Shown piece after piece: positions 34,119-42,349 of a stretch of DNA of 64,000 nucleotides. Under the pieces are notes generated by a model that was given only the letters and a program-made list of their open reading frames with translations, had not been told where the DNA came from and searched no databases. The stretch is taken from the NCBI RefSeq assembly GCF_030503855.1, contig NZ_CP129971.1, positions 1,309,501 to 1,373,500 on the forward strand. Reading direction: 5' to 3'. Numbering within the stretch: the stretch's first letter is position 1; every line of letters starts with the position of its first letter. This stretch comes from Marivirga salinae (GTDB lineage: Bacteria; Bacteroidota; Bacteroidia; Cytophagales; Cyclobacteriaceae). The position numbers and the translations under genes are program-made.

Positions 34119-37100
34119 ATGAAAAACATAATACTACAAAAAACACGCTACCTCAAAGCGATGATGCTTACGATGCTCGTAGGCTTATTTGCGTTTGGGG
34201 CTAATGCGCAAACATTCACAATATCGACTCCACCACCTGCCCCATGGTATGCTGGTCAGGAGGCTACAGTTACTTACGAAGCTTCAGGCTTTGATGCAGG
34301 TACAACTTTTATTGTTTGGGATGATGCTGATGGTCAGTTTGACATCGATGAAAGTGAAACTATTTTTGGTAGTTCTACAGCTCAAGGTGCGTCTACAGAT
34401 ATTGACTTCAACTGGGGAGAATCAGGGGCTGTCAACTTGAAACTAGCTGCTTTCTCTGGAAATACTGTAACGGGTGAGGTTGTTACTTTTGAAAGATCAG
34501 AAACAACTGTGCTTGGATCTAATAGTACCGGTGAGTACGTACAATTTAACAGAGCTAGTACTAGAAGCTTAACGATTAATGATGTGGATCTCAGTACAAC
34601 AGATCCAGTTGAACTATCATTTTATTTAGAAGCGGGTAACACAGATGTAGATAATCCAATTGAAGTCTTGTATTCTACTGATGGATTTGCATCAGCTGGT
34701 ACAGCGTTAACAGAAGATAATTTGGCAACTGCTGAATTTGAAAATATTAACCAATATTTGGAATTTACTCTTCCTACGGCTGCTAAAACCGCAAATACTT
34801 CATTCCGAATCAGACAAAAAGGTACTGTTGATTATGGTACAACTAAAAATTGGGCTGTTTATGTTGGTCCTTCAGCTGGTTACACAATTTCTTTTGAAAT
34901 TGGTGAGACGTATAGCTTTATACAAACTGGTTTTCAGAACGGTGATAATGTTCAGCAGAATCAAATAATTATTGATGATTTATTAGATGAAGCCGATGCA
35001 TCTGAGACAGTATTTTATCCTGGTGATGAGGTGACTATTGATGCTCAATTGCCAAATGTTGACTTAACTGATTTATCTTTTGTAGCCACTATGGTTAATA
35101 ACAATACTGGAGCTGAATATCTTTTAGATGTTCAAACTACTCCGGTGAAGGATAATGGTACTAAAGACATTAATGTTAACGGTACTATTCCAACAAATAT
35201 TGAGTATTATACTGCTGTAAATGGCTGGGATTTTAGACTTCAAGCTTATGAAGGAAGTGAGCCATTATTGGGGGTAAATGAGACTGTAGATTTCAGTGGT
35301 GGAATACCTGCTGATTATACTTCTACAAGCACGCAAGTAAACTTTGCAAGAGGAATTTCCTTTAACCAATCAGGTGAAAGATCACTTTTAACGCCAGAAT
35401 TTGATATCACAAGCACTGATGGTGTATTAAGTTTGACATTCCAAAGACATTCTGATTTGATTAGTCCTGAAGGAACTGATCTTATAGTGGAGTATACTAC
35501 GGATGGAGAAACTTTCACTGAATTGACTTCAATTGGAATCAATGAATTGATATATGACATTAGCAACTCAACTAATACAACGATTGAAATTGACTCGTGG
35601 CCTTCAGGCGTAGTTTCTTCATCTACTCAATTTAGAGTGAGACAAGAAGCTAATAACGGAGCTGGTTTAGACGGGTGGTATTTCAGAGAATTTGATATAC
35701 AAAATGAAAGCAATATAGTTTCAAATGCTACTATTAATGAAGCTTTTGCTGCATTTACTATGCCAAGACCAGAAGTAACTGCTGACCTTATTGAAGTAGG
35801 TGGCGATGGTTTAGCTTTCGCTATGGAAGATTTGACTTACACTTATACAATAGATGAAGGTGCTTTTCCAACTGGTACTTCTGCTCAGTTATTATTGGAT
35901 AGAAATAATACACCAGGAGACGACATTATTATAGGAACTACAGCAAATATTGCTTCAGGTACTATTAGTTTTACAGTCCCTCCTTTAGAAGCAGGTGATT
36001 ATGATGTTTACGTAAAAACATTCAATGATCAAAATTATGGTTTTCAGACTTTATCAATTTATGATACAGAGCTTACTGTAACCAATATCACTTATGAAAA
36101 TCCAGTATTAGTTGCAGGTGAAGAATTTGGTACACCAGGATCTGGAATAACAGTTAATTACTCTTTACTTGGTGATCCAGGAGCGTCAGCTGAAATCATG
36201 TTATCCATATATGATGATGAAATAAATGAGTTTGTAATGATTAGTGCTTCAAATACAATAAATGGTACTATCGCTGGGACTCTGCCAATCAACTTCGAAT
36301 ACGACAATCCTCCTAGACTTCAATTATCATTGGGTAATGGCGGAGTTTTTGCGGATAGTCCTTTTAATGAGGAAGTATATGGTGAAACTTTTGGAAGTAC
36401 AACAATTCCTAGTGGTTTTACTTTTGAAGGGAATTCGATTATTAGCGGTGCTGCTAATAATTTAACTTCTGCTGGTACGAGAAGTGTAACTGCAGATGCA
36501 CAATCTTTTCAGTATGGAGCGAGAATACGTGTTCAGGGTTTTGTTAATAACTACAATGGTAATCCGCAGGATTTATTTTTGCAAGCATCAACGGACGGTA
36601 CTTCTTGGATTGATATAGATTCAAAAACAATTACAGGTAGTAGTTATTTAACTTTTGATGTTAATCTACCTAATACGGTTTGGAGCGAAACTACTCAAGT
36701 TAGATTGATTTATAACGAAGATGGTGCAGCGGGCTTTGAGGAAAATAGATTTTATGTAGATTTCTTTCAAGCTAGAGTACCGGAATTCTTAAATACTTCT
36801 GTTATAGCAGATTTCAATGTAATAGTTCCTTCACTATCGGTAGATCAAGACTTTGATGCTGAACTTCCTACACAATGGTATTATGGTGAAGAATTCACAG
36901 TGAATTATAACGCTGTAGGTTTCGCTGCTGGTACTGAGTTTGCTGTAGTGATAGAGCAAGGAAACGAGTATTTTGTTGCTGGTACAAGTAGTGCTCAAGG
37001 TTCTGGTTCAGTAACTGCGACTATGCCTACAGTATTGCCACTTGATTTGGATAACCCAAATGATGATTACAACTTTTTCATATATCCTTTTGTTCCAGAG

Positions 37101-40100
37101 AGTGCTGGGGATACTTATATGCAAGGGGTAACTATTGTAGCTAATGCTCAGGAGGACTTCTTAACTATTTCTGGGGCAAATGATCCTTCTAACTTCACTA
37201 ATTTGGTGATGGACCAAACTGGAAAACGTGAAATATTAACTAGAGCTTTTGATCTTTCAGGTTCTGATACGGCTACTTTGAGTTTCAGACATAATTGGAA
37301 TTACGCTCCTTTTGATATTAATGATAATAAAAATATAGTTCCAAGACTGGAGGTATCAATAGATGGTGGTGCAACCTTCCAGACGATAAATGTTGAAAAT
37401 TTATCACCTGGCGAAATGTCTATGTATGATGAAGGTTTATTGTATGAAGATGATGATTATGAGGTTGGAATTCCTTCAGAATTTTTAACAGAAGCTACGC
37501 ATTTCAGATGGTCTCAACCTTTAAATCTAGGTCAAAACCAAAATATATGGCAAGTTGAAAATATAGAAATCGAACTTGGTGGCGGAAATGCAATTAAGTC
37601 AAATGTATATGATGAGTCAAATACTGATTTTTATGATATCAGTATCAATGCTCCTGATTTAGGAGACTACACTTGGTCACAAGCAGATTTACAAGATGCT
37701 GTTTTTAATGGTGAAACATTTGATTATTCATTTGATTATAGGGATGGTTTAGATGCTACAACTGCGGAATTATTCCCTGCTGAAACTACTTTTGATTTCT
37801 ATTTATATGATGCAGGTGCAGGTCAGTATGTGATGGATCCAGAAACTGAAAATCCATACGTAATTGCAAGCACTACAACTTTAGGTACTGCTCAAGCTGA
37901 AATACCTTTCTATGTTGTAAATGGAAATTATCAAGTAAGATTAGCAGCTTCAATAGATAATGAAGGTGAGCCACATTATATCATTGGAGATGAGAGTAAT
38001 GGTAATCAAGTTGGTAATCTAAATGTATTCTTAAGAGTAGCTGAATTGGTTTACCAAGGCGATCCTAATGCAATCATCTATGCTGGACAAGACGTTACTT
38101 TCGGTATCGACATCGAAAATAACGAAACTAATACCGAAACTACTGATGGTTTATTTGCTAATGTAATCCTTACTTTAGGTAATGGAGATAGATTAGTAGT
38201 AGCTACGCAAGAAGGTTTAGAAGATGTTTCTTTTGCGTTACCAACGGACGTTTGGGGTGCTGCTTCAGGCGACTTTAGTTTAATGTTGACGGAAAATGCT
38301 GCGCTTGCAGAAGTGGGGACTATTTTGGAGAATCAGCAATTTAATAATTTGCAAAACGATTCAGATAACTTCCTTACTTTAGATAATTCTTCATTTTCAA
38401 ATGTTTCTGGTCGTAGACTCATCACAACACGTGATTTCTTGCCAGCTGAAATTGAAGAAGCAACTTTACTTTCGTATGACGTTAGTTTCAATCAAGTACC
38501 TGCTGATTTAACAGCAAATCAGTATGTGATATTTGAATTTTCTACTGACGCAGGAGCTACTTATACTTCATTGGATACTATTCCTGAAACAGGTGCAACC
38601 AACAATTTAGTAGGTGATGCAAGAATGTTTGCATTTACTACTGCTATGAAAGAAAATGGTGTTCGTTTCAGATGGAGACAGGAAGAGGCTAAAGGAAACT
38701 TCTCAATTGCTGATTTCGATTTTGTATTTGGTGAAACTTTACCATTTGATTATGTAGATGAATCAATTGACATCGCTCAACAAGCTTTATTAGTTACTAA
38801 TATTGCTCCGTTGGAAATCTGCCCAGGTGATGATATCACATTAAACTATGAAATAAGAGGTAGATTTGGAGCTGATAATGTAGTTACAATTCAATACCGT
38901 AATTCAGTAGGTGGTGTTGCTACAATTAATAGCTCTGAAGCCAACTTAGTTGAAGGAACTGGTGAACTTACTTTTAGCTTACCTGGAAATACTTTAACTG
39001 CAGGAGCTAATAATGGTACATTCAAAATCCGTTTAATTGCGAATGATGAAACAACAGACAATACGGTTACTGTTAATGGATCTTTCTCTGAAGAAAGTGT
39101 AGAATTGGTAGCACCAATTGATCCAGATGCAGATTTCAGTGTTGGTAGCCAACAGCTTTGTGACATTCAGGATGTAATGGTAGATATCACTAATCCGCAG
39201 GATTATTTCACTTATCAAGTGATCAATGCTGTAAGTGGTGAGGCTATTGGAGATGCATTAGCTTATGATCCTGAGTTAGGAGATACAGAGATTAATTTAG
39301 GAGCATTGGAGGAAGATGTTCGATTAGGTTTACAAATTACGTCTGCTTCTTCAAGTGGTGCAACTTGTAATACAATCACTTCTACAGTAGAAAGAGATTT
39401 CTTTGTACAGCCGAATTATGCACTATTCAGCGGTTCAGCAACTGCTGCTACTTTAGTTCAACCTGAAACAGTTGTTGATCTGTGTGGTACTTCTCTTACA
39501 TTGAGAGCTTCTTACTACAATAGTAATGGTGCTCAGCAAAATGCAATTAATGCTCAGGTAGAATGGTTTAGAGATAATCTACAAACTCCTGTAGGTTCTA
39601 ATGCTTCATTATCTACTTTTAACAAGTCAGGTGACTATTTTGCTAGAATTACAGACGGTAATTGTATCTATACAACTGAGAGCATTACAGTAAATGTTAC
39701 AGTTCGTCCAGATCAACCAGCTATTACAGTTGTAAGCGGTGATTTAGTTTCTTGTGATGAGACTAACCAAGTTGTATTAGAAGGACCAGAAGGATTTGCG
39801 GTTTATAATTGGACTAGAACTGTAAATGGTGCTTCAGCTACACCTTTTGCGGCTAACCAAAGAACAATTACTGTATCTTCAAATGGAGAATATAGGTTAC
39901 AGGTTTCTAATGCTACAGAAGCTAACAACTGTAATTTGAGTAATTCTTCTGAACCAGTTATAGTAAACACTGTAACTAATGATGATGTGTCTATCAACAT
40001 TGCAGGTTTTGGTAATGCTCAGGCGGGACAGGTTTATGATATCTGTGACAATAATGGTACAACCATTTCTGTAAATGGAGCTGTTACGGGTAGTTCAAAT

Positions 40101-41336
40101 GTAAAATGGTTCCAAGACGGTGCGGAATATGCTGCAAATACCAATAATGATGGTACTGTTAACATTAACGTGTCAGGTGCTTATTATGCAGAAGTAACAA
40201 CTGGTGAGTGTACATTCACCACTCCTGAGGTAACTTTCAATGTATTGGAAGCTCCTGAAGATGCACCTGCAATTACAGCAACCGGTGATCTTACTTTCTG
40301 TGATGGTCAAGGTTCTGTTGTATTAGAAGGACCAGAAGGATTTGCTTACTATGAATGGGAGAGAAGAGCACCAGGAAATATAGGTTTTAATGCCTTAAAT
40401 ACTACTGGAGCAACTAGTTCTAATAATACGATAGAAGTAACTCAAGCAGGTACGTATCGCTTGTTAGTAGGTAATGTGTCTGCTGACGGTGCAGTATCTT
40501 GTTTAAGCCCTGTTTCTAATACTATTACTGTTAATAGTAGAGCTTTACCAGAGATGCCGAGAGCGACCTTATTTGATAATTCATGTGGAGACGGCCCTGT
40601 TACTTTCGTGTTGGATGACTTTTTTGATGGGGTAACAACACAGAATGTTCAATCTAACGTAAGTTATCAATTGATCAATGCGGCTACAGATGAGGCTTCT
40701 GGTTTACCAGTAACTGGTAACGCAAGTGATGCTACATACATAACTTCAGATGTAATAACTGAAGAAACTACTTTCTATATTGAGGCAACTTATGCAGATG
40801 GTAGTGGATGTACAGTATCGTATCCTGAAACGCGTGCTTTCACGGTTACTCCTAATAATGTAACATTAGAAGTAGAAGGTGCTCAATTGATTGCTAACTA
40901 TAACGGTAATGCAACAGTAAGATGGTACAGAGATGGTGTGCTTTTAACAGGTGAAACCTCTGATAGAATCACAATTTCTGATGCTGCTGAATATAGCGTA
41001 GAAGTAGAGTATGCTTCAGGTTGTGTAGTTACAGCTAGCTCTGCTGACATTGCAGGTAAAGTATTGGGTAATCAAGATGCGATGGCTATGAAAGTAGTAT
41101 CTTATCCTAACCCAACAATATCTGATGCTACTTTAAATGTGAATAGCCAGTACATGGGTAAACATGAAGTAATTGTAACTTCAATGACAGGTCAAATCAT
41201 GATGCAATCAAGCTTCGAGAAATCAAGCTTTGAGGCAGAACATGTAATGAATGTTGCGAACCTTGAAGAAGGCATCTACAATGTTCAGATCCGTCATGAC
41301 GGTTTAACTCAAAATGTAAGAATCATTAAAAAATAA
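34119..41336 (+). CDS. Giant T9SS-exported multi-domain surface protein (2405 aa)
   Basis: It has a signal peptide (residues 1-31, ...GANAQ) and a C-terminal type IX sorting domain (about 2324-2405, starting SYPNPTISDATLNV and ending NVRIIKK). Between them are at least five related modules, roughly 125-245, 388-525, 753-890, 1009-1155 and 1403-1540. Each has a G-R-L/I-T-x-x-FDL/I start and a VEYTTDGETFTEL or LEVSIDGGATF type core, resembling reelin-like or laminin-G-type beta sandwiches. They are joined by WYAGQ/WYYGEE-type beta domains. Residues about 1760-2245 contain Ig-like repeats with paired Cys and the repeated LEGPEGFAxYxW motif. The composition is acidic, Thr/Asn rich and Lys poor. 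A cell-surface adhesin or gliding-related role is likely but unproved. Confidence 0.85.
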   Translation: MKNIILQKTRYLKAMMLTMLVGLFAFGANAQTFTISTPPPAPWYAGQEATVTYEASGFDAGTTFIVWDDADGQFDIDESETIFGSSTAQGASTDIDFNWGESGAVNLKLAAFSGNTVTGEVVTFERSETTVLGSNSTGEYVQFNRASTRSLTINDVDLSTTDPVELSFYLEAGNTDVDNPIEVLYSTDGFASAGTALTEDNLATAEFENINQYLEFTLPTAAKTANTSFRIRQKGTVDYGTTKNWAVYVGPSAGYTISFEIGETYSFIQTGFQNGDNVQQNQIIIDDLLDEADASETVFYPGDEVTIDAQLPNVDLTDLSFVATMVNNNTGAEYLLDVQTTPVKDNGTKDINVNGTIPTNIEYYTAVNGWDFRLQAYEGSEPLLGVNETVDFSGGIPADYTSTSTQVNFARGISFNQSGERSLLTPEFDITSTDGVLSLTFQRHSDLISPEGTDLIVEYTTDGETFTELTSIGINELIYDISNSTNTTIEIDSWPSGVVSSSTQFRVRQEANNGAGLDGWYFREFDIQNESNIVSNATINEAFAAFTMPRPEVTADLIEVGGDGLAFAMEDLTYTYTIDEGAFPTGTSAQLLLDRNNTPGDDIIIGTTANIASGTISFTVPPLEAGDYDVYVKTFNDQNYGFQTLSIYDTELTVTNITYENPVLVAGEEFGTPGSGITVNYSLLGDPGASAEIMLSIYDDEINEFVMISASNTINGTIAGTLPINFEYDNPPRLQLSLGNGGVFADSPFNEEVYGETFGSTTIPSGFTFEGNSIISGAANNLTSAGTRSVTADAQSFQYGARIRVQGFVNNYNGNPQDLFLQASTDGTSWIDIDSKTITGSSYLTFDVNLPNTVWSETTQVRLIYNEDGAAGFEENRFYVDFFQARVPEFLNTSVIADFNVIVPSLSVDQDFDAELPTQWYYGEEFTVNYNAVGFAAGTEFAVVIEQGNEYFVAGTSSAQGSGSVTATMPTVLPLDLDNPNDDYNFFIYPFVPESAGDTYMQGVTIVANAQEDFLTISGANDPSNFTNLVMDQTGKREILTRAFDLSGSDTATLSFRHNWNYAPFDINDNKNIVPRLEVSIDGGATFQTINVENLSPGEMSMYDEGLLYEDDDYEVGIPSEFLTEATHFRWSQPLNLGQNQNIWQVENIEIELGGGNAIKSNVYDESNTDFYDISINAPDLGDYTWSQADLQDAVFNGETFDYSFDYRDGLDATTAELFPAETTFDFYLYDAGAGQYVMDPETENPYVIASTTTLGTAQAEIPFYVVNGNYQVRLAASIDNEGEPHYIIGDESNGNQVGNLNVFLRVAELVYQGDPNAIIYAGQDVTFGIDIENNETNTETTDGLFANVILTLGNGDRLVVATQEGLEDVSFALPTDVWGAASGDFSLMLTENAALAEVGTILENQQFNNLQNDSDNFLTLDNSSFSNVSGRRLITTRDFLPAEIEEATLLSYDVSFNQVPADLTANQYVIFEFSTDAGATYTSLDTIPETGATNNLVGDARMFAFTTAMKENGVRFRWRQEEAKGNFSIADFDFVFGETLPFDYVDESIDIAQQALLVTNIAPLEICPGDDITLNYEIRGRFGADNVVTIQYRNSVGGVATINSSEANLVEGTGELTFSLPGNTLTAGANNGTFKIRLIANDETTDNTVTVNGSFSEESVELVAPIDPDADFSVGSQQLCDIQDVMVDITNPQDYFTYQVINAVSGEAIGDALAYDPELGDTEINLGALEEDVRLGLQITSASSSGATCNTITSTVERDFFVQPNYALFSGSATAATLVQPETVVDLCGTSLTLRASYYNSNGAQQNAINAQVEWFRDNLQTPVGSNASLSTFNKSGDYFARITDGNCIYTTESITVNVTVRPDQPAITVVSGDLVSCDETNQVVLEGPEGFAVYNWTRTVNGASATPFAANQRTITVSSNGEYRLQVSNATEANNCNLSNSSEPVIVNTVTNDDVSINIAGFGNAQAGQVYDICDNNGTTISVNGAVTGSSNVKWFQDGAEYAANTNNDGTVNINVSGAYYAEVTTGECTFTTPEVTFNVLEAPEDAPAITATGDLTFCDGQGSVVLEGPEGFAYYEWERRAPGNIGFNALNTTGATSSNNTIEVTQAGTYRLLVGNVSADGAVSCLSPVSNTITVNSRALPEMPRATLFDNSCGDGPVTFVLDDFFDGVTTQNVQSNVSYQLINAATDEASGLPVTGNASDATYITSDVITEETTFYIEATYADGSGCTVSYPETRAFTVTPNNVTLEVEGAQLIANYNGNATVRWYRDGVLLTGETSDRITISDAAEYSVEVEYASGCVVTASSADIAGKVLGNQDAMAMKVVSYPNPTISDATLNVNSQYMGKHEVIVTSMTGQIMMQSSFEKSSFEAEHVMNVANLEEGIYNVQIRHDGLTQNVRIIKK

Positions 41337-41350
41337 GAATCATGAAATGA

Positions 41351-41403
41351 GCTCAAATTTTATTCCTCTTAATTTTATTATGAAAGAGGTCTAAAATTTG
41401 AGC
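41351..41403 (+). terminator. Long hairpin after the giant gene
   Basis: GCTCAAATTTTA (41351-41362) pairs with TAAAATTTGAGC (41392-41403), with an inner CCTCTT/AAGAGG pair (41365-41370 with 41384-41389). There is no T-run directly after it. It may be a terminator or an mRNA 3'-end stabiliser. Confidence 0.5.
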
Positions 41404-41442
41404 AAATTCCATGTGGCGATTTAAAATTTAAATTATACACAC

Positions 41443-41850
41443 ATGAAAAGATTATTAAATTATATGATGTTCATAGGGATAGCCACACTGGCTATCTCAT
41501 GTGCTGAACCCGTAGAACCATCTTCTAGCCAGCGAGTAATAGGTACTTGGTCGGTTGAAGAAGTATATGTTCAAGGTCAGGTTGAAAATGGCGATCTTAT
41601 TGAAAGATTGGTGATCGAACGCGATGGTAATTTCATATTGCAAGATGGAAATGGCGTATTAACAGTGGGCTCATGGTCTTCTGATGATGCGGCATTAACA
41701 TTAACTCCTGTAGAGGGTGAAGCTGTAGTTTTAAATATTGTGACACTTACTTATGATAAAGGTCACTTTACACAAAACTTAAGCAGTCCAATCTTGGGTG
41801 ATGTAGAAATACGTTACCTAATGGATAACTTAGGAGAGCAAGATTATTAA
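41443..41850 (+). CDS. Lipoprotein with a lipocalin-like domain
   Basis: A 135-residue lipoprotein. The lipobox Cys is residue 20 (TLAISC), followed by AEPVEPSSS. The mature part starts with VIGTWSVEEV and has alternating strands with a GSWSSDDAALTL segment, the plan of small lipocalin-like Bacteroidota lipoproteins. It lies 106 bp after the giant T9SS gene and may be part of the same surface locus. It ends at a strong terminator. Confidence 0.75.
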   Translation: MKRLLNYMMFIGIATLAISCAEPVEPSSSQRVIGTWSVEEVYVQGQVENGDLIERLVIERDGNFILQDGNGVLTVGSWSSDDAALTLTPVEGEAVVLNIVTLTYDKGHFTQNLSSPILGDVEIRYLMDNLGEQDY

Positions 41851-41880
41851 GCTAAGCTTTTAATCAAATTATAAATTTCA

Positions 41881-41917
41881 AAACCCTAACAGGCATTGCT
41901 TGTTAGGGTTTTTTTGT
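41881..41917 (+). terminator. Rho-independent terminator after the lipoprotein gene
   Basis: AAACCCTAACA (41881-41891) pairs with TGTTAGGGTTT (41901-41911), followed by a T-run. Confidence 0.88.
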
Positions 41918-41931
41918 GATTTTTAATTAAT

Positions 41932-41970
41932 AAGCTTTGATTATTCATTTTTAATCAATAAGCTTGTTTT
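41932..41970. terminator. Inverted repeat upstream of the thr leader, terminator-like
   Basis: AAGCTT-TGATTA pairs with TAATCA-at-AAGCTT around an 8-base loop (41932-41943 with 41952-41965), with GTTTTATC following. It could be a second terminator for the lipoprotein gene or part of the thr promoter region. Confidence 0.45.
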
Positions 41971-42020
41971 ATCAATTTAATAATGAAGTCATTACAACAA
42001 CCATATCAATCTCAAGTAAA

Positions 42021-42110
42021 TGCAATTGCCCAATTGCATAATGGGATGATTATGACTTCGTTTACTATTACTACCACTACCATTACAACCCCGATTCGGG
42101 GTTAATATTT
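42021..42110 (+). promoter_or_regulatory. Candidate attenuator hairpins of the thr leader
   Basis: Two hairpins: TGCAATTG-cc-CAATTGCA (42021-42038, upstream of the Thr codons) and AACCCCG-ATT-CGGGGTT (42087-42103), followed by AATATTTT. A ribosome at the leader stop codon would cover the second hairpin, so the real terminator might be the hairpin at 42258-42277, which has a T-rich tail. The pairing scheme is unresolved. Confidence 0.5.
42052..42105 (+). CDS. thrL: Threonine operon leader peptide
   Basis: A 17-codon open frame (ATG 42052, stop TAA 42103) encodes MTSFTITTTTITTPIRG: 8 Thr and 3 Ile codons, the same logic as the E. coli leader. It is about 245 bp upstream of thrA. The same frame is open back to ATG 41983, so the peptide could be 40 residues long. 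A 7-bp GC-rich hairpin AACCCCG-ATT-CGGGGTT (42087-42103) overlaps the end of the leader, and an upstream hairpin lies at 42021-42038. Transcription attenuation by Thr/Ile-tRNA charge is the natural reading. Confidence 0.75.
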   Translation: MTSFTITTTTITTPIRG

Positions 42111-42175
42111 TCATATCGCCATAAGGCATATTTTGCCATAAATTCAATTGAAGCCAGAGAATTGACCAGATAGTC

Positions 42176-42219
42176 TGTGCTTTGGTCTGTCGGTTTGAAC
42201 CGTCTGAACGATAAATCGA
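42176..42219 (+). repeat. Fragment of the dispersed repeat inside the thr leader region
   Basis: TTGGTCTGTCGGTTTGAACCG followed by TCTGAACGATAAA resembles the 5' palindrome of the long dispersed repeat and the copy at 44856-44910. Confidence 0.6.
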
Positions 42220-42257
42220 ATTGCCAATTATTTAATTACGGGTAAGACAATAGCAAT

Positions 42258-42294
42258 CACGAGCTTCCTAGCTCGTGCTCGTTTTATCTTTTTC
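42258..42294 (+). terminator. Short palindrome with T-rich tail upstream of thrA
   Basis: CACGAGCT-TCCT-AGCTCGTG (42258-42277) followed by CTCGTTTTATCTTTTTC. A related hairpin, CGCGAGCT-TCTT-AGCTCGCG, lies at 61496-61515 with the second pair changed A-T to G-C. It may act as the thr attenuator terminator or be a dispersed palindromic repeat. Confidence 0.5.
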
Positions 42295-42349
42295 AAAGTT
42301 TAGAAATTTGGAAAAGATGGTTCAAGAAAACATCATAAAAAATAGAATA

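Noticed and set aside
41983..42105. A 40-residue version of the threonine leader peptide
   Set aside because: Not excluded, but the upstream part overlaps a hairpin and the 17-residue form beginning at 42052 has the compact size usual for leaders; I kept the shorter form as the main call.
42275..42349. An upstream in-frame extension of thrA beginning at 42275
   Set aside because: It overlaps a palindromic T-tailed hairpin and shows no aspartokinase similarity; KVLKFGGTSLG after the ATG at 42350 is the family start.
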